From positions 1-49,212 of the forward strand of contig JASJCL010000061.1 in assembly GCA_030066015.1 (NCBI GenBank): 49,212 nt of DNA. Direction: 5' to 3'. The translations under genes and the position numbers were made by a program. The notes below the pieces were generated by a model. The model ran no database searches, had not been told where the DNA came from, and worked only from the letters and a program-made list of their open reading frames with translations. The stretch is from Desulfosarcinaceae bacterium. Lineage in GTDB: Bacteria > Desulfobacterota > Desulfobacteria > Desulfobacterales > Desulfosarcinaceae. This document shows positions 25,430 to 34,316 of the stretch, piece by piece (within the stretch, counting starts at the first letter, position 1; each line of letters opens with the position of its first letter).

Positions 25430-26599
25430 TCACTGGGTGCCAGAACCGTCATCGCTGAAACCAATTTGGTTGGGAATGATTACACTGAAACGTGAACCTT
25501 CACCCAGCGTGCTCTCGACCGCTAGCCGTCCACCAAATTTTTCAACGATTTCCCGGGTGACGTATAGGCCCAGCCCAGTGCCTTCACCGGGTGATTTTGT
25601 GCTGAAAAAAGGCTCGAAAATACGACCCTGGTTCTCCCTGGAAATACCGATGCCGGAATCTACGATTTCGATGGCGGCTTCGGCAGTTGTCGATTGAATG
25701 TAGACGCGGATTTCACTGTTGTCATAGGAGGCGTGGATCGCGTTGCTCAGCAAGTTGATGAAGACCTGCCGGATCTGATTGGGATCCGCCCAAAGCGGCG
25801 CCGCTTCCCCTTCCGCCTCGAGTTGCACCCGAATCCCTTTCTTCTCGGCTTCTCGACGAATCAGGGCCAAGGTTTCTGTCAGCAGTGCTTCCAAATCAAT
25901 TTCAACCACCACGCGTTCTCTCTTGCCGACATCGGCGAGCAATTGGTGGGTAATCGCCCGCGCGCGCTTGACGCTATTTTCTACCTTCTCAAGTGCTTTC
26001 TCAAAGGTGGCTCTGTGGGGCATCTCGGCAAGTTCACGCTTCTGCAGTAACGCTTTCAGATACCCAGCGGCTTCATTGACAATGGCCAGCGGGTTGTTGA
26101 TCTCATGGGCGACACCTGCCGCAAGTGTGCCCAAGGCCGCAAGTCTTTCAGTGGCGATCATCTGCTGTTCGATGCGGGTTTTGAATTCTTCGGCCGCCTT
26201 TTGCCTCTTTTCCGAAATGATCTTGTCATAGGCTTGGAAGATTTTGCCCAGCAGATGGTCGAACTCTACCGGTTTGGTCAGATAGTCAAAGGCGCCGTGC
26301 TTAATCCCCTCGACGCCATCCTGCGTGTTTGCGTTGCCCGTCAGAAGGATGACCTCGATTTGCGGATATTGCTGCTTGATCTGATACAAGGTGTCGATGC
26401 CGTTCATACCCGGCATCACAACATCCATCACGACCACGTCGATCGCGTGATCGGCCAGCACCGCGAGACAATTATCGCCATCGGCTGCTTGAAGCGAATC
26501 GAGGCCCCTTTTTCGCAGTCGCTTGGCCAGTGTATTCCGAAACTCGCTTTCGTCATCCACCAGCAGCAATCGGATGTGCTTCACACTATCAGCGTCCAT
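25430..26599 (-). CDS. Receiver-histidine kinase hybrid (REC-HisKA-HATPase)
   Basis: 389 residues, soluble. The N-terminal receiver has phospho-acceptor Asp59 ([10 protein letters not shown]) and Lys109-Pro. A coiled linker leads to HisKA with His165 in [12 protein letters not shown]. The ATPase has [20 protein letters not shown] and [12 protein letters not shown]. With the receiver first, the kinase is likely controlled by phosphorylation from another kinase, such as the Cache kinase of the same run. It follows the permease gene by 29 bases. No strong ribosome site is visible before ATG 26599 (GGAACAG only). Confidence 0.93.
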   Translation of the reverse strand: MDADSVKHIRLLLVDDESEFRNTLAKRLRKRGLDSLQAADGDNCLAVLADHAIDVVVMDVVMPGMNGIDTLYQIKQQYPQIEVILLTGNANTQDGVEGIKHGAFDYLTKPVEFDHLLGKIFQAYDKIISEKRQKAAEEFKTRIEQQMIATERLAALGTLAAGVAHEINNPLAIVNEAAGYLKALLQKRELAEMPHRATFEKALEKVENSVKRARAITHQLLADVGKRERVVVEIDLEALLTETLALIRREAEKKGIRVQLEAEGEAAPLWADPNQIRQVFINLLSNAIHASYDNSEIRVYIQSTTAEAAIEIVDSGIGISRENQGRIFEPFFSTKSPGEGTGLGLYVTREIVEKFGGRLAVESTLGEGSRFSVIIPNQIGFSDDGSGTQ

Positions 26600-26628
26600 A
26601 GTCTGTTCCGTAACACAGGTTCATTGCC

Positions 26629-28215
26629 TCAAACGAGCCCCAGTATATTCCACCACACAGCGGCGACCAGCACAAGCAGTGCCAACAGCAACGGGGTCGC
26701 CACGAGGCCAGCGCGCGTGATATCGGCAGCCTTAAACTCTTTGAAACTGTAGGCGATCGCGTTGGGAGGACAACCGATAACCAGTAACATCGCGAAGGAA
26801 GTTGCGGTGCCCATGCAGAGTGCCAACACCCTTGGATCCACACCTTCCAGCTGCGCCATGGGAATCACGATGGGCAAAATCAGCGCCGCCGCAGCCACAT
26901 TGGCCATGGCGTTGGTCACGAGCGCTCCAAAAATGGCCACGCCAGCGAAAAGCAGCAACCAGCCGCCGCCTTCAACAAGCGGGAAGAAAAGATTGGCGAA
27001 GTAGGCCGCCGCACCAGAGTCCCCCATGGCCAGGCCCAGCGAAATGCCACCACCGAAGATGAACAACGCCGTTCCCCACTCCAGGTTTTCGTGAACATCA
27101 TCCCACCGCAAAATCCCTGCCAGTACCAGCGCCGCGACCCCCAGCATGCCGGTCACGGAATAGTGCAGGCCGTGGAACTCTTTGGTTAACCACAATATAA
27201 AGCAGACGGCGATAATGGTAAGTGTGATGATCTCTTTTCGGGACCACGGGGCAATCTCGTCGTCGAATTTTGGCAGTTTTATGGCGGGATCGGGGCGAAA
27301 AACCAGATACACCACGCCCACTGCGGCGGGAACCGTCACAATGGCCATGGGCATGGCGAATTTAATCCAATCCATGAAGGAAATCTCTATCCCCGTAAAT
27401 TCCTTCAGGAAGGCTGCCGACACCATCGTCCGCCCCCCGCCGACCAAGGTCCCCATGCCACCGCATGAGCAGGCGAACGCCAGTGAGATCAACATGAATT
27501 TCGCAGTGCGGGAGTGGGGTTCGATGCCGGCGCTGCGCATCAGCGGCAACATGGTAACGATACCGATGGACACCGCCGCCGCGTCGTGAATAAATGACGA
27601 TGCCAGCCCCAGCCCGACACTGATGATGAAGGTGAACCGGGTCACGCTGGTACCTGCCTTCGCCACGATGAAGTGCCCCAGCCGCTTGGTAATGCCGGCC
27701 TTGTCCAGCGCAATGGCAAAGATTAGGCAGCACATGATGAAGACCACGACCGGGTGCATGTAGGGCGCCCATGCGGTTTTGACATCCACAACCTGCATGA
27801 CGACCAAGAAGACACCGATGAGAATGGCCGTGATTTCCAGTGGGATTGGCTCCAACATGAACAAGAATATCAATACCGCCAGGACGGCCAGGAAGCGATG
27901 CGCTTTGGCGGAGAGGCCGTTTTGATATAGGATCTCAATATTGGCGTCATCGTGGAGAGCGGCCTTCTCCTGCAGGTAGGTGCCCGGCGACGCGGCCGCT
28001 TCGCCAGCCTTGACGCGGACGAGGTAACCATCCGCATCTGAATCCCCCTCTGAGAGGACCGTGAAGCGCTCACTGATGGATTGGAAGTAAGCGCGATCTG
28101 CGTCGCCCACGATCTTGAAGGTCGTCCCATCGGGTCTGGGTAACATCAAGACAACAGCGCCCAGCAGGAACGCCATGCAGAGTTGTAATTCTCTGTTTTT
28201 GAGTATCGCAGTCAT
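26629..28215 (-). CDS. SLC13/DASS-family anion permease
   Basis: 528 residues. The first helix (ELQLCMAFLLGAVVLML) is followed by a soluble insert of about 80 residues, then 11 or so helices. DASS features: EPIPLEITAILIGVFLVV, VVVFIMCCLIFAIALDKAGITKRL, HDAAAVSIGIVTMLPLM, GTLVGGGRTMVSAAF, and ALVTNAMANVAAAALILPIVIPMA with SFAMLLVIGCPPNAIAY. The family moves sulfate or dicarboxylates, usually with Na+. Exact substrate is uncertain. Na+ coupling would link it to the nearby Mrp antiporter (inference). ATG 28215 follows CGGAGATATTTAG. It is embedded among two-component genes, so it may be regulated by them or act as a co-sensor. Confidence 0.9.
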   Translation of the reverse strand: MTAILKNRELQLCMAFLLGAVVLMLPRPDGTTFKIVGDADRAYFQSISERFTVLSEGDSDADGYLVRVKAGEAAASPGTYLQEKAALHDDANIEILYQNGLSAKAHRFLAVLAVLIFLFMLEPIPLEITAILIGVFLVVMQVVDVKTAWAPYMHPVVVFIMCCLIFAIALDKAGITKRLGHFIVAKAGTSVTRFTFIISVGLGLASSFIHDAAAVSIGIVTMLPLMRSAGIEPHSRTAKFMLISLAFACSCGGMGTLVGGGRTMVSAAFLKEFTGIEISFMDWIKFAMPMAIVTVPAAVGVVYLVFRPDPAIKLPKFDDEIAPWSRKEIITLTIIAVCFILWLTKEFHGLHYSVTGMLGVAALVLAGILRWDDVHENLEWGTALFIFGGGISLGLAMGDSGAAAYFANLFFPLVEGGGWLLLFAGVAIFGALVTNAMANVAAAALILPIVIPMAQLEGVDPRVLALCMGTATSFAMLLVIGCPPNAIAYSFKEFKAADITRAGLVATPLLLALLVLVAAVWWNILGLV

Positions 28216-28310
28216 CTAAATATCTCCGCTCATGAATCGCTGCAACGCACGTTGCACCTAATTGGAAGGCCCGTTTGCCTTTGCGAATAGAGTTTCCGCT
28301 GTGCCACCTG

Positions 28311-28712
28311 TCATCCTTCCAGTTTTTGCCGATAAGCGTCCCTGATCTTTTCTATCAAGCCCTTCAATTCACAGGGTTTCGTCAGGTAGTCGTAGGCACC
28401 CAGCCGTATCCCCTCATGGGCTGCCTCGGCCGAGCCATGTCCCGTTAGCATGATCACAACCATCTCGGGAGCCATCTTCTTGAGCACCTTTAGCACCTCA
28501 AGCCCGTCCATATCGACCATTTTGAGGTCCAGTAGGGCGACGTCAAAGTCTTGCTGACGCAGTGCCTGAAATGCTTCTGAACCAGAACTGGCCTTCCCCA
28601 CGATGAAGCCGCGCTTCGACAGCCGATTGGACAGCACATTGACATACCCCAGTTCGTCATCGATGAGCAGCACCCTGACAGGCGCGGCCGGGACATTTTC
28701 AGTTTTCGTCAT
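28311..28712 (-). CDS. Stand-alone response regulator receiver
   Basis: 133 residues, single receiver domain. Acidic pair LIDDE, phospho-acceptor Asp62 (VALLDLKMVDMDG), LTGHG and YLTKPCELKG. There is no output domain. The ribosome site GGAGAGGG precedes ATG 28712. It is 23 bases after the next receiver gene, and 95 bases before the permease. Asp-Met replaces the usual Pro-Gly after the phosphorylation site, a modest deviation. Confidence 0.92.
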   Translation of the reverse strand: MTKTENVPAAPVRVLLIDDELGYVNVLSNRLSKRGFIVGKASSGSEAFQALRQQDFDVALLDLKMVDMDGLEVLKVLKKMAPEMVVIMLTGHGSAEAAHEGIRLGAYDYLTKPCELKGLIEKIRDAYRQKLEG

Positions 28713-28735
28713 TATCCCTCTCCAAGGTTATTCAC

Positions 28736-29167
28736 CTATGGACGTCGCAAGGTGATTGCCTGCATTCGTGCTTCCATTATTTTTTCCTCGTGGTCGCGCT
28801 TGCGCTTTGCGGCATCATTTACCTTGGCAATCAACTGGTCCATGTCGCAGGGTTTCATCAGGTAATCAAAAGCGCCCCGCTTCATGCCTTCAATGCCGGT
28901 TTCGACCGTGGCATGACCGGTCAGCATTATCACTTCAACCAATGGGAATTTGCTCTTAATCTCCTTCAGTGCCGTCATCCCATCCATAACCGGCATTTTG
29001 ATGTCCAGAATGACGACTTCGAGGTCGCTTTTTTCCTTTAAACACACCAATGCTTCTTCACCATTGTAGGCTGGGGTGACGTCAATCGACCGCTTCTTGA
29101 GACGCTTCATCATGGTTTCGACAAAGGGTTTCTCATCATCAACCAGCAGTACTTTCGTCGCGTTCAT
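28736..29167 (-). CDS. Stand-alone response regulator receiver
   Basis: 143 residues, one receiver domain with a basic helical tail (NDAAKRKRDHEEKIMEARMQ). Phospho-acceptor Asp55 in [18 protein letters not shown], and YLMKPCDM. Strong ribosome site GGGAGGT. It follows the Cache kinase gene by 70 bases. Its tail resembles that of the receiver at 24955, suggesting gene duplication within the cluster. Probable first acceptor of phosphate from the Cache kinase (inference). Confidence 0.92.
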   Translation of the reverse strand: MNATKVLLVDDEKPFVETMMKRLKKRSIDVTPAYNGEEALVCLKEKSDLEVVILDIKMPVMDGMTALKEIKSKFPLVEVIMLTGHATVETGIEGMKRGAFDYLMKPCDMDQLIAKVNDAAKRKRDHEEKIMEARMQAITLRRP

Positions 29168-29237
29168 ACATTACCTCCCTGCAGTGGCGCCGGCGGTGTG
29201 CCGGCGGTATTGATGGCCCTAACAAGATCGGTGGAAA

Positions 29238-31016
29238 TTAGGCCTCATCTCGCTGAATCCCGGGATCCACGGAAACTTGCGGAGCCGGTTCCCCATCCGT
29301 TTCAGCTTCAGAAGAAGCACTCGCGCGTGGGACGGGTATTCGGATTTCAAAGGTGGCACCTTCTCCTTTTTTGCTGCGCACATGGATGTCGCCGCCAATT
29401 TTCTTGATGATGCCATAGCAAATTGATAGCCCCAGGCCGGTGCCTTTTCCGACCGGTTTGGTGGTATAAAAGGGGTCGAAAACACGTGCCAAATTGGCAC
29501 TCGCAATGCCCGGCCCGTCATCGACGACGGTTAAGAGGATGTCGTCTCCATTGCGTTCGGCCCCCAAGGTGATGTTGCCGCCGCTCTTCTCCATGGCGTC
29601 CAGTGCGTTGTTGACAAGATTCAGCATGACTTGCTGCATCTCGGTTTCAGAGGCGGGGATGGGCGGCAGGTCTTCCTCAAATCGGGTCTGAATATTGATG
29701 TTGCTGTACTTTGCACGTTGAGAGGAGAGATAGGCAATTTCATTCAGCATTTCGGCGATTGGGATCTCCACGATCCGAGAGTCGGTTTTACGGGCAAAGC
29801 TCAGCAGTTTGTGGGTGATCTCCTTGCACCGCCTGCCCTGTGTCTGAATCTGATTCAAGGCTCTGGTGAACTCTTCGAGATTTTCGCTTCCGCCGAACTC
29901 CTCATCTTCCAGCAGGTCTTGGATCCAACCCGCCTCCTCGATCATGATGGCCACTGGATTGTTGATTTCATGTGCAATGCCCGCCGCCAGTTCACCGACC
30001 GATGCCAGCTTCCCGGTTTCGATCACCTGCTGCGACAGCATCTCCTTATTCTCTATGGCCTTTTCCTTCTCTTTGTCCGCCTGTGAAATGCGGTTTACGA
30101 GTCGTTTGGACACAATTAGGCTCGCTATGATGATGCCCAAACTGGCAAGCACAATGAATATCAGCACGATTCGCTGGGTTTTTTTAAAGTCTGAGAAGGC
30201 ATCCGCCGCGTCTTGTTGAATCACCATTATCCAGTCGCCGCCCCGCAGGGGTGCCAGGGCGTATATGACTTCGCTCCCATGGGGTGTACGTTTTTGGGTC
30301 ACGAGGTGGGATTGCTTCGCCAATCCCAACTCTTTGAAAAACACCATCAATTCATCTGCATTCACATCGGCGATGGGGTTGGTCTGGAACTCGCCGGCAG
30401 CATTCAGAATAAAGGCGAAACCGGTCTCACCAATGCGCAGGAATTCGACCAAATTGTTAAATTCGCCAAAGTCGATGGTCGCTCTTAGGATCCACGGATC
30501 GCCATTGCGCTCCTGCCGAACCGATACGATAAAGTGTGGCGCGCCGCGCAACCCCTTGAACACATCACTGATAAAGAAAGTCTTGTTTATGGCCTGTTCA
30601 AACCATTCGGCGCCTGCGTAATTCACGTTCGACAACTCGAACGGTCCCGCATAGGCGATCTGACGCCCTTCATGGTCTACAACACCCAAGTCGACAAAGG
30701 ACCGGTCGAAAGCGCGTTGCAATTCGTTGAACTTCTGATTGAGAATGGTCGCATCGGACAGCTCCTCGAAGCGATTGGTTTTTGCCAAAAGGCGAATGTC
30801 CATCAGTTTTTCATCCAAAAAGATATCGATGCTTCGTTTGTGCTTTCTCGTCAGGACTTCGAGATGATCATACACCTTTCCTTCGTAGGAGACCCGGAAG
30901 GCATCCAATATAAAAATGCTGACAACCACAGTGGGCGTTATGGCCGTAATAAGTATGCTAAGGACAATATTGCGAAGTAGCGATTGGTAGTACTTGTGTT
31001 GCTTTTCAGCATTCAT
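29238..31016 (-). CDS. Membrane Cache-domain sensor histidine kinase
   Basis: 592 residues from ATG 31016, chosen for the GTAAGGA site upstream. A TTG at 31118 would add 34 residues. Order: helix TM1 (NIVLSILITAITPTVVVSIFIL), a periplasmic dCache-like sensor of about 250 residues (DRSFVDLGVVDHEGRQIAYAG, GLRGAPHFIVSVRQE), TM2 (IVLIFIVLASLGIIIASLIV), a coiled segment, then HisKA with His349 (AAGIAHEINNPV) and HATPase (NLVNNALDAMEKSGG, DDGPGIA, GTGLGLSICYGI). Cache domains bind small ligands such as organic acids or amino acids. It heads the minus-strand run that includes an anion permease, suggesting anion sensing. Confidence 0.93.
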   Translation of the reverse strand: MNAEKQHKYYQSLLRNIVLSILITAITPTVVVSIFILDAFRVSYEGKVYDHLEVLTRKHKRSIDIFLDEKLMDIRLLAKTNRFEELSDATILNQKFNELQRAFDRSFVDLGVVDHEGRQIAYAGPFELSNVNYAGAEWFEQAINKTFFISDVFKGLRGAPHFIVSVRQERNGDPWILRATIDFGEFNNLVEFLRIGETGFAFILNAAGEFQTNPIADVNADELMVFFKELGLAKQSHLVTQKRTPHGSEVIYALAPLRGGDWIMVIQQDAADAFSDFKKTQRIVLIFIVLASLGIIIASLIVSKRLVNRISQADKEKEKAIENKEMLSQQVIETGKLASVGELAAGIAHEINNPVAIMIEEAGWIQDLLEDEEFGGSENLEEFTRALNQIQTQGRRCKEITHKLLSFARKTDSRIVEIPIAEMLNEIAYLSSQRAKYSNINIQTRFEEDLPPIPASETEMQQVMLNLVNNALDAMEKSGGNITLGAERNGDDILLTVVDDGPGIASANLARVFDPFYTTKPVGKGTGLGLSICYGIIKKIGGDIHVRSKKGEGATFEIRIPVPRASASSEAETDGEPAPQVSVDPGIQRDEA

Positions 31017-31326
31017 ACGCTGGCTATCCTTACGCGAACCGCTGTTGACGTTACCGAAGAGGTGAACCAACCTCTTCAGCATAAATTGTACCAGATGGGA
31101 CTCCGATTGCCTTTCCAAAAAATAATTTATAAGAAACTAATATAATTATGATTTTCAATTTCTGGAGAAATACTGAAACCGAAATGCGTCAATCGCCCAA
31201 GAAGGGCCAACCGGAGAAAATCGTGGCGGCGGGGCGAAACGCCCCGCTTCCGGTACGGGCAGAGATACCCTTTTTCTTCGTATCTGCTGGCGCATGGGTC
31301 CTTGGGTTTGTCTGCAGGAATGGGGT
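31017..31326. other. Intergenic region at the GC transition
   Basis: 310 bases between the MFS gene (ending 31327) and the Cache kinase start. The kinase side is AT-rich (about 31100-31160) and likely carries its minus-strand promoter; the MFS side is GC-rich. It contains the hairpin at 31229-31247. No gene is supported. Confidence 0.5.
31229..31247. terminator. Perfect GC hairpin after MFS gene
   Basis: GCGGGGCG (31229-31236), loop AAA, CGCCCCGC (31240-31247): an 8-bp perfect stem 80 bases past the MFS stop on the minus strand. No T-run follows, so termination strength is uncertain. Confidence 0.5.
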
Positions 31327-32496
31327 TTAGGTATTGCGCACAGTGGGAAAATAGTGAATCAGCACCAGGGTGATCAGGGGGATCAGGGCCAGAGCGGTGA
31401 GAACCGTCTCCACGGTGTAGAGATCGGCCAGCTTGCCCACCACGGGCGACACGATTCCCCCCAGGCCAAAGGCCAGGCCCATCATCAGGCTGGAGACCAT
31501 GGAGCGCCCCTTGGGCGCCAGGGTCTGGGCCATGACCACTCCCAGGGGCAAGGAGGCGAGTACCACGCCGCCGGCCAGCGCGGCCCCCAGGTAGACCCAG
31601 TGACCCTCGAGACGCAGGAAGAGGAGCAGGATGGGGGTCATGAAAAGGTGGGACGCCCAGAAGAGCGGCTTGTAGCCCCAGCGGTCGGCCAGATGCCCGC
31701 AGAGCAGGCCGCTGAAGGTGCCCGCAACGGTGAAGAGGGAGAAGATCACGCCGGCCGACACCACCGAGAAACCTTTCTGGACATAGTACACCGGCATGAA
31801 GGTCATGAAGGACTGGCCCACGACGGCCCGCAGCACCATCACCAGCCAGATCAGGACAATACTCCTCCAGGCGTCGCCCAGACTCTCTTTGAGGGCGCCC
31901 AGAAACCCAGTTTGCTGAAGGCCCTCGCTCTGGGGAGCGGGGAGGGCGACGCACAGGTAGACGACAACTCCCAGCCCCAAGACCATGGTCCAGGGCAGGG
32001 CGGCGAGTCCATAGCGGGCAGCGTACCACGTTACCAGGAGGGGGCCCACACCGAACGCCAGGGTGCCGCCGGTGTTGAAGACCGACATGGAGAAAGCGGC
32101 GTTGCGCCCGGCATAGAGCGGCACCATCCCTGTCACCGAGGGGTGGAACATAGAGGAGCCCAGGCTGCCTACGGCCACCAGGCACATGAGGGACCAGAAG
32201 CCCCAGGCCAGGCCCGACAGGGGAATGCAGACCACCGGCAGCAGCAGGCCGGCCAGGATGAAGCCACGGGTGGGGTAACGGTCGGCGAGGTAGCCCACCG
32301 AGGGCTGCACAATAAAGGCCAGGAAACGATTGATTCCCGCGATGGCGCCCACCTGCGTCAGCGACAGCCCCAGCTTCTCGACGAAAAGGGGGAAGAGCGG
32401 GCTGGTGAAGGAGCTGTAAAAATCACCGGTGAAGTGCACCAGGGTGAGGGCGAAGAGCACCTTGATGTTGGCGTTGGTGGCGGCAGTGTTGCGCAT
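31327..32496 (-). CDS. MFS transporter, fosmidomycin-resistance-like
   Basis: 389 residues from ATG 32496; a TTG at 32523 is an alternative. Twelve helices are expected. The N-terminal signature VLFALTLVHFTGDFYSSFTSPLFPLF and the GYLADRYPTRG loop are typical of MFS carriers, and the pattern FHPSVTGMVPLYAGRNAAFSMSVFNTGG is characteristic of the Fsr-like group (small-molecule efflux). Substrate unknown. The upstream region carries a 23-bp palindrome (32550-32572), a plausible repressor site. Confidence 0.88.
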   Translation of the reverse strand: MRNTAATNANIKVLFALTLVHFTGDFYSSFTSPLFPLFVEKLGLSLTQVGAIAGINRFLAFIVQPSVGYLADRYPTRGFILAGLLLPVVCIPLSGLAWGFWSLMCLVAVGSLGSSMFHPSVTGMVPLYAGRNAAFSMSVFNTGGTLAFGVGPLLVTWYAARYGLAALPWTMVLGLGVVVYLCVALPAPQSEGLQQTGFLGALKESLGDAWRSIVLIWLVMVLRAVVGQSFMTFMPVYYVQKGFSVVSAGVIFSLFTVAGTFSGLLCGHLADRWGYKPLFWASHLFMTPILLLFLRLEGHWVYLGAALAGGVVLASLPLGVVMAQTLAPKGRSMVSSLMMGLAFGLGGIVSPVVGKLADLYTVETVLTALALIPLITLVLIHYFPTVRNT

Positions 32497-32549
32497 GGCG
32501 CGGTCGGTCTTTCTGAAGGTCAATCCGGCCAGTGGTCAGGAGGCAATCC

Positions 32550-32572
32550 ATAGTGTCGGAAAGCGGCACTAT
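32550..32572. promoter_or_regulatory. Palindrome upstream of MFS gene, possible operator
   Basis: ATAGTGTCG (32550-32558) and CGGCACTAT (32564-32572) are inverted copies with one G-T mismatch and a 5-base centre. The site is 54 bases upstream of the MFS start on its strand. Shape and position fit a TetR- or LacI-like operator, or a leader hairpin. Confidence 0.4.
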
Positions 32573-32796
32573 AGAGATCCAATCCAGCCGGGTCAACGCT
32601 AAACAGATCCGCTCGCCACCGGGTCGACGGCGCGGTCGTCCGCGGCTTTGCCAACCAGCCGTGCACCACGGTTACCACATGCCCTCACAGGATTCATCCG
32701 GTCGGATGGACAGCTTCCGGGATTATTCCCCGAATGAGTGGTCCGGGTTCCCTTTAACCCGCCAGGATATTATGGTTTTATCGGGTGTAAGAACGC

Positions 32797-32878
32797 CGGG
32801 CATTTCGCCAGATTGACCGGTTCTGTCCCCCCCATCTCAGCGGTGTGAAGATCTTCTGGCGAATCGCGTAAATGCCCG
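32797..32878. repeat. Interrupted inverted repeat upstream of gltS
   Basis: CGGGCATTT (32797-32805) plus CGCCAGA (32806-32812) are mirrored by TCTGGCG (32855-32861) and AAATGCCCG (32870-32878). The left arm is continuous; the right arm is split by eight bases. It could fold as a cruciform or long hairpin in the gltS leader. Confidence 0.5.
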
Positions 32879-32986
32879 CTTTGCCGCCGCTCCGAATCGA
32901 TCCACGCGCGACTTGCCATCCCCCGCTATTCGATAGCAGTGCCTGAGGTGACGGTTCGCCCCACCCCGGATGGAGAGCATTGGGCC

Positions 32987-34192
32987 ATGAACACACCGAT
33001 TGAACTGAACGCCTTTACGACCCTGACCCTGGGATTCATCGCTATGGTGGTGGGAGAGGCCTTCAATCGTCGGGCCCCGGTGCTACGGCGCATGGCGATT
33101 CCCGCCGCCGTCATCGGCGGCGCCTGCCTGGCGGTGATGCACCTCGGCCTGCAGGCCGCTTGGCAGGTGGAATTCCATTTGGACACGGCAGTGAGGGACT
33201 GGGCCCTGCTCTATTTCTTCACATCGGTGGGACTCAACCTCCAGCTCGACGCCCTTCGGGTCGGCGGGCGCGCCCTGCTGCTCCTGCTGGCCGCGACGCT
33301 GGTTTACATGTGCTTGCAGAACAGCATCGGCATCGGTCTGGCGACCTGGATGGACAAACCCCCGGTGTTCGGCATCATCGGGGGCACCGCCTCTCTGATT
33401 GGGGGGCACGGCACGGTGGTCGCCTGGGCCCCGCTGTTTGAAGAGCGGTTCGGCGTGACAAACGCATTGGAGATGGGAACCGCCTGCGCCACCCTGGGAC
33501 TTCTCCTGGCCAGTGTCACTGGCAGTGTGGTGGGGAAATTCCTCATCCAGCGGCATCGCTTGTCCACCCGTTCAAGGATCACGGAAGGGGTTTTGGCCAC
33601 TGTGGCGGCAAACCATTGCACCCTCCAAACGGTGTCCCTTCTGTATCATCTGCTCTTGGTCCAAGCCTTGATCGGAATTGGGCACCTGCTGCACGCGGCA
33701 CTGCAGACGAGCCAGGTCCAGCTGCCCCTGTTCATGACCTGCATGTTGGCCGGGTTGGCTTACAGCTTCGCGACGGCGCTGTTTTTTAGGAAGCCTTCGA
33801 CCCACCACTCCACCCGCTACACTGCCTTAACGGGAGAGATCTCGCTGGGATTGCTTCTGGCCACCAGTCTGATGGGCATGGATCTTCAGGCCATCTACCG
33901 AAACAGCGGCCCCCTTATCCTGATCCTGTTGCTGCAGGCGCTCGTGGCCTCAGCGTATGCCATTCTCGTCATCTACCGACTCCTGGGACGCAACTATGCG
34001 GCCGCCATGGTCAGTTCCGGTTTCAGCGGCATCTCTCTGGGGGCCACCCCCACGGCCATGGCCAACATGGGCAGCCTGGCCCGGCAGTATGGCCCTTCCC
34101 GCAAAGCCTTCCTGATCGTTCCCCTGGTCTCGGCCTGCTTGATCGATGTGGCCAATGCGATCTTCATCAATCTCTTCGTCATCCTGCACTGA
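32987..34192 (+). CDS. gltS: Sodium/glutamate symporter
   Basis: 401 residues, matching GltS length. ATG 32987 follows GGAGAG; a longer start at 32939 adds a polar tail unlike the family. About ten helices. GltS landmarks: the pore-loop Gly/Ser-rich motif GIIGGTASLIGGHGTVVAWAP in the first half, and its pseudo-repeat SSGFSGISLGATPTAMANMGSLARQYG in the second. It should import glutamate with Na+. It stands alone between the divergent MFS gene and the EamA gene, 124 bases further on. Confidence 0.92.
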   Translation: MNTPIELNAFTTLTLGFIAMVVGEAFNRRAPVLRRMAIPAAVIGGACLAVMHLGLQAAWQVEFHLDTAVRDWALLYFFTSVGLNLQLDALRVGGRALLLLLAATLVYMCLQNSIGIGLATWMDKPPVFGIIGGTASLIGGHGTVVAWAPLFEERFGVTNALEMGTACATLGLLLASVTGSVVGKFLIQRHRLSTRSRITEGVLATVAANHCTLQTVSLLYHLLLVQALIGIGHLLHAALQTSQVQLPLFMTCMLAGLAYSFATALFFRKPSTHHSTRYTALTGEISLGLLLATSLMGMDLQAIYRNSGPLILILLLQALVASAYAILVIYRLLGRNYAAAMVSSGFSGISLGATPTAMANMGSLARQYGPSRKAFLIVPLVSACLIDVANAIFINLFVILH

Positions 34193-34316
34193 CGCGTCAC
34201 AACCGCCAGAAACAGCATAAGGGACCCGATGGCGGTCAGCACAAAGGGGTGGTCTCTTGCGACGGATTGGTCTAAGATGCGGCACTTCTTCGCGCCGAGA
34301 GGAGGTGTCCGGCAAT

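Larger units (their letters stand above)
32497..32986. other. Divergent intergenic region with inverted repeats
   Basis: 490 bases between the divergent MFS (minus) and GltS (plus) genes. It holds a near-perfect palindrome at 32550-32572 and a long interrupted inverted repeat at 32797-32878, listed separately. No gene was found. Confidence 0.55.

Noticed and set aside
31294-32553. Long plus-strand frame antisense to the MFS gene
   Set aside because: Its Gly/Gln/His-rich low-complexity product is a reverse-complement artefact of membrane-protein codons.
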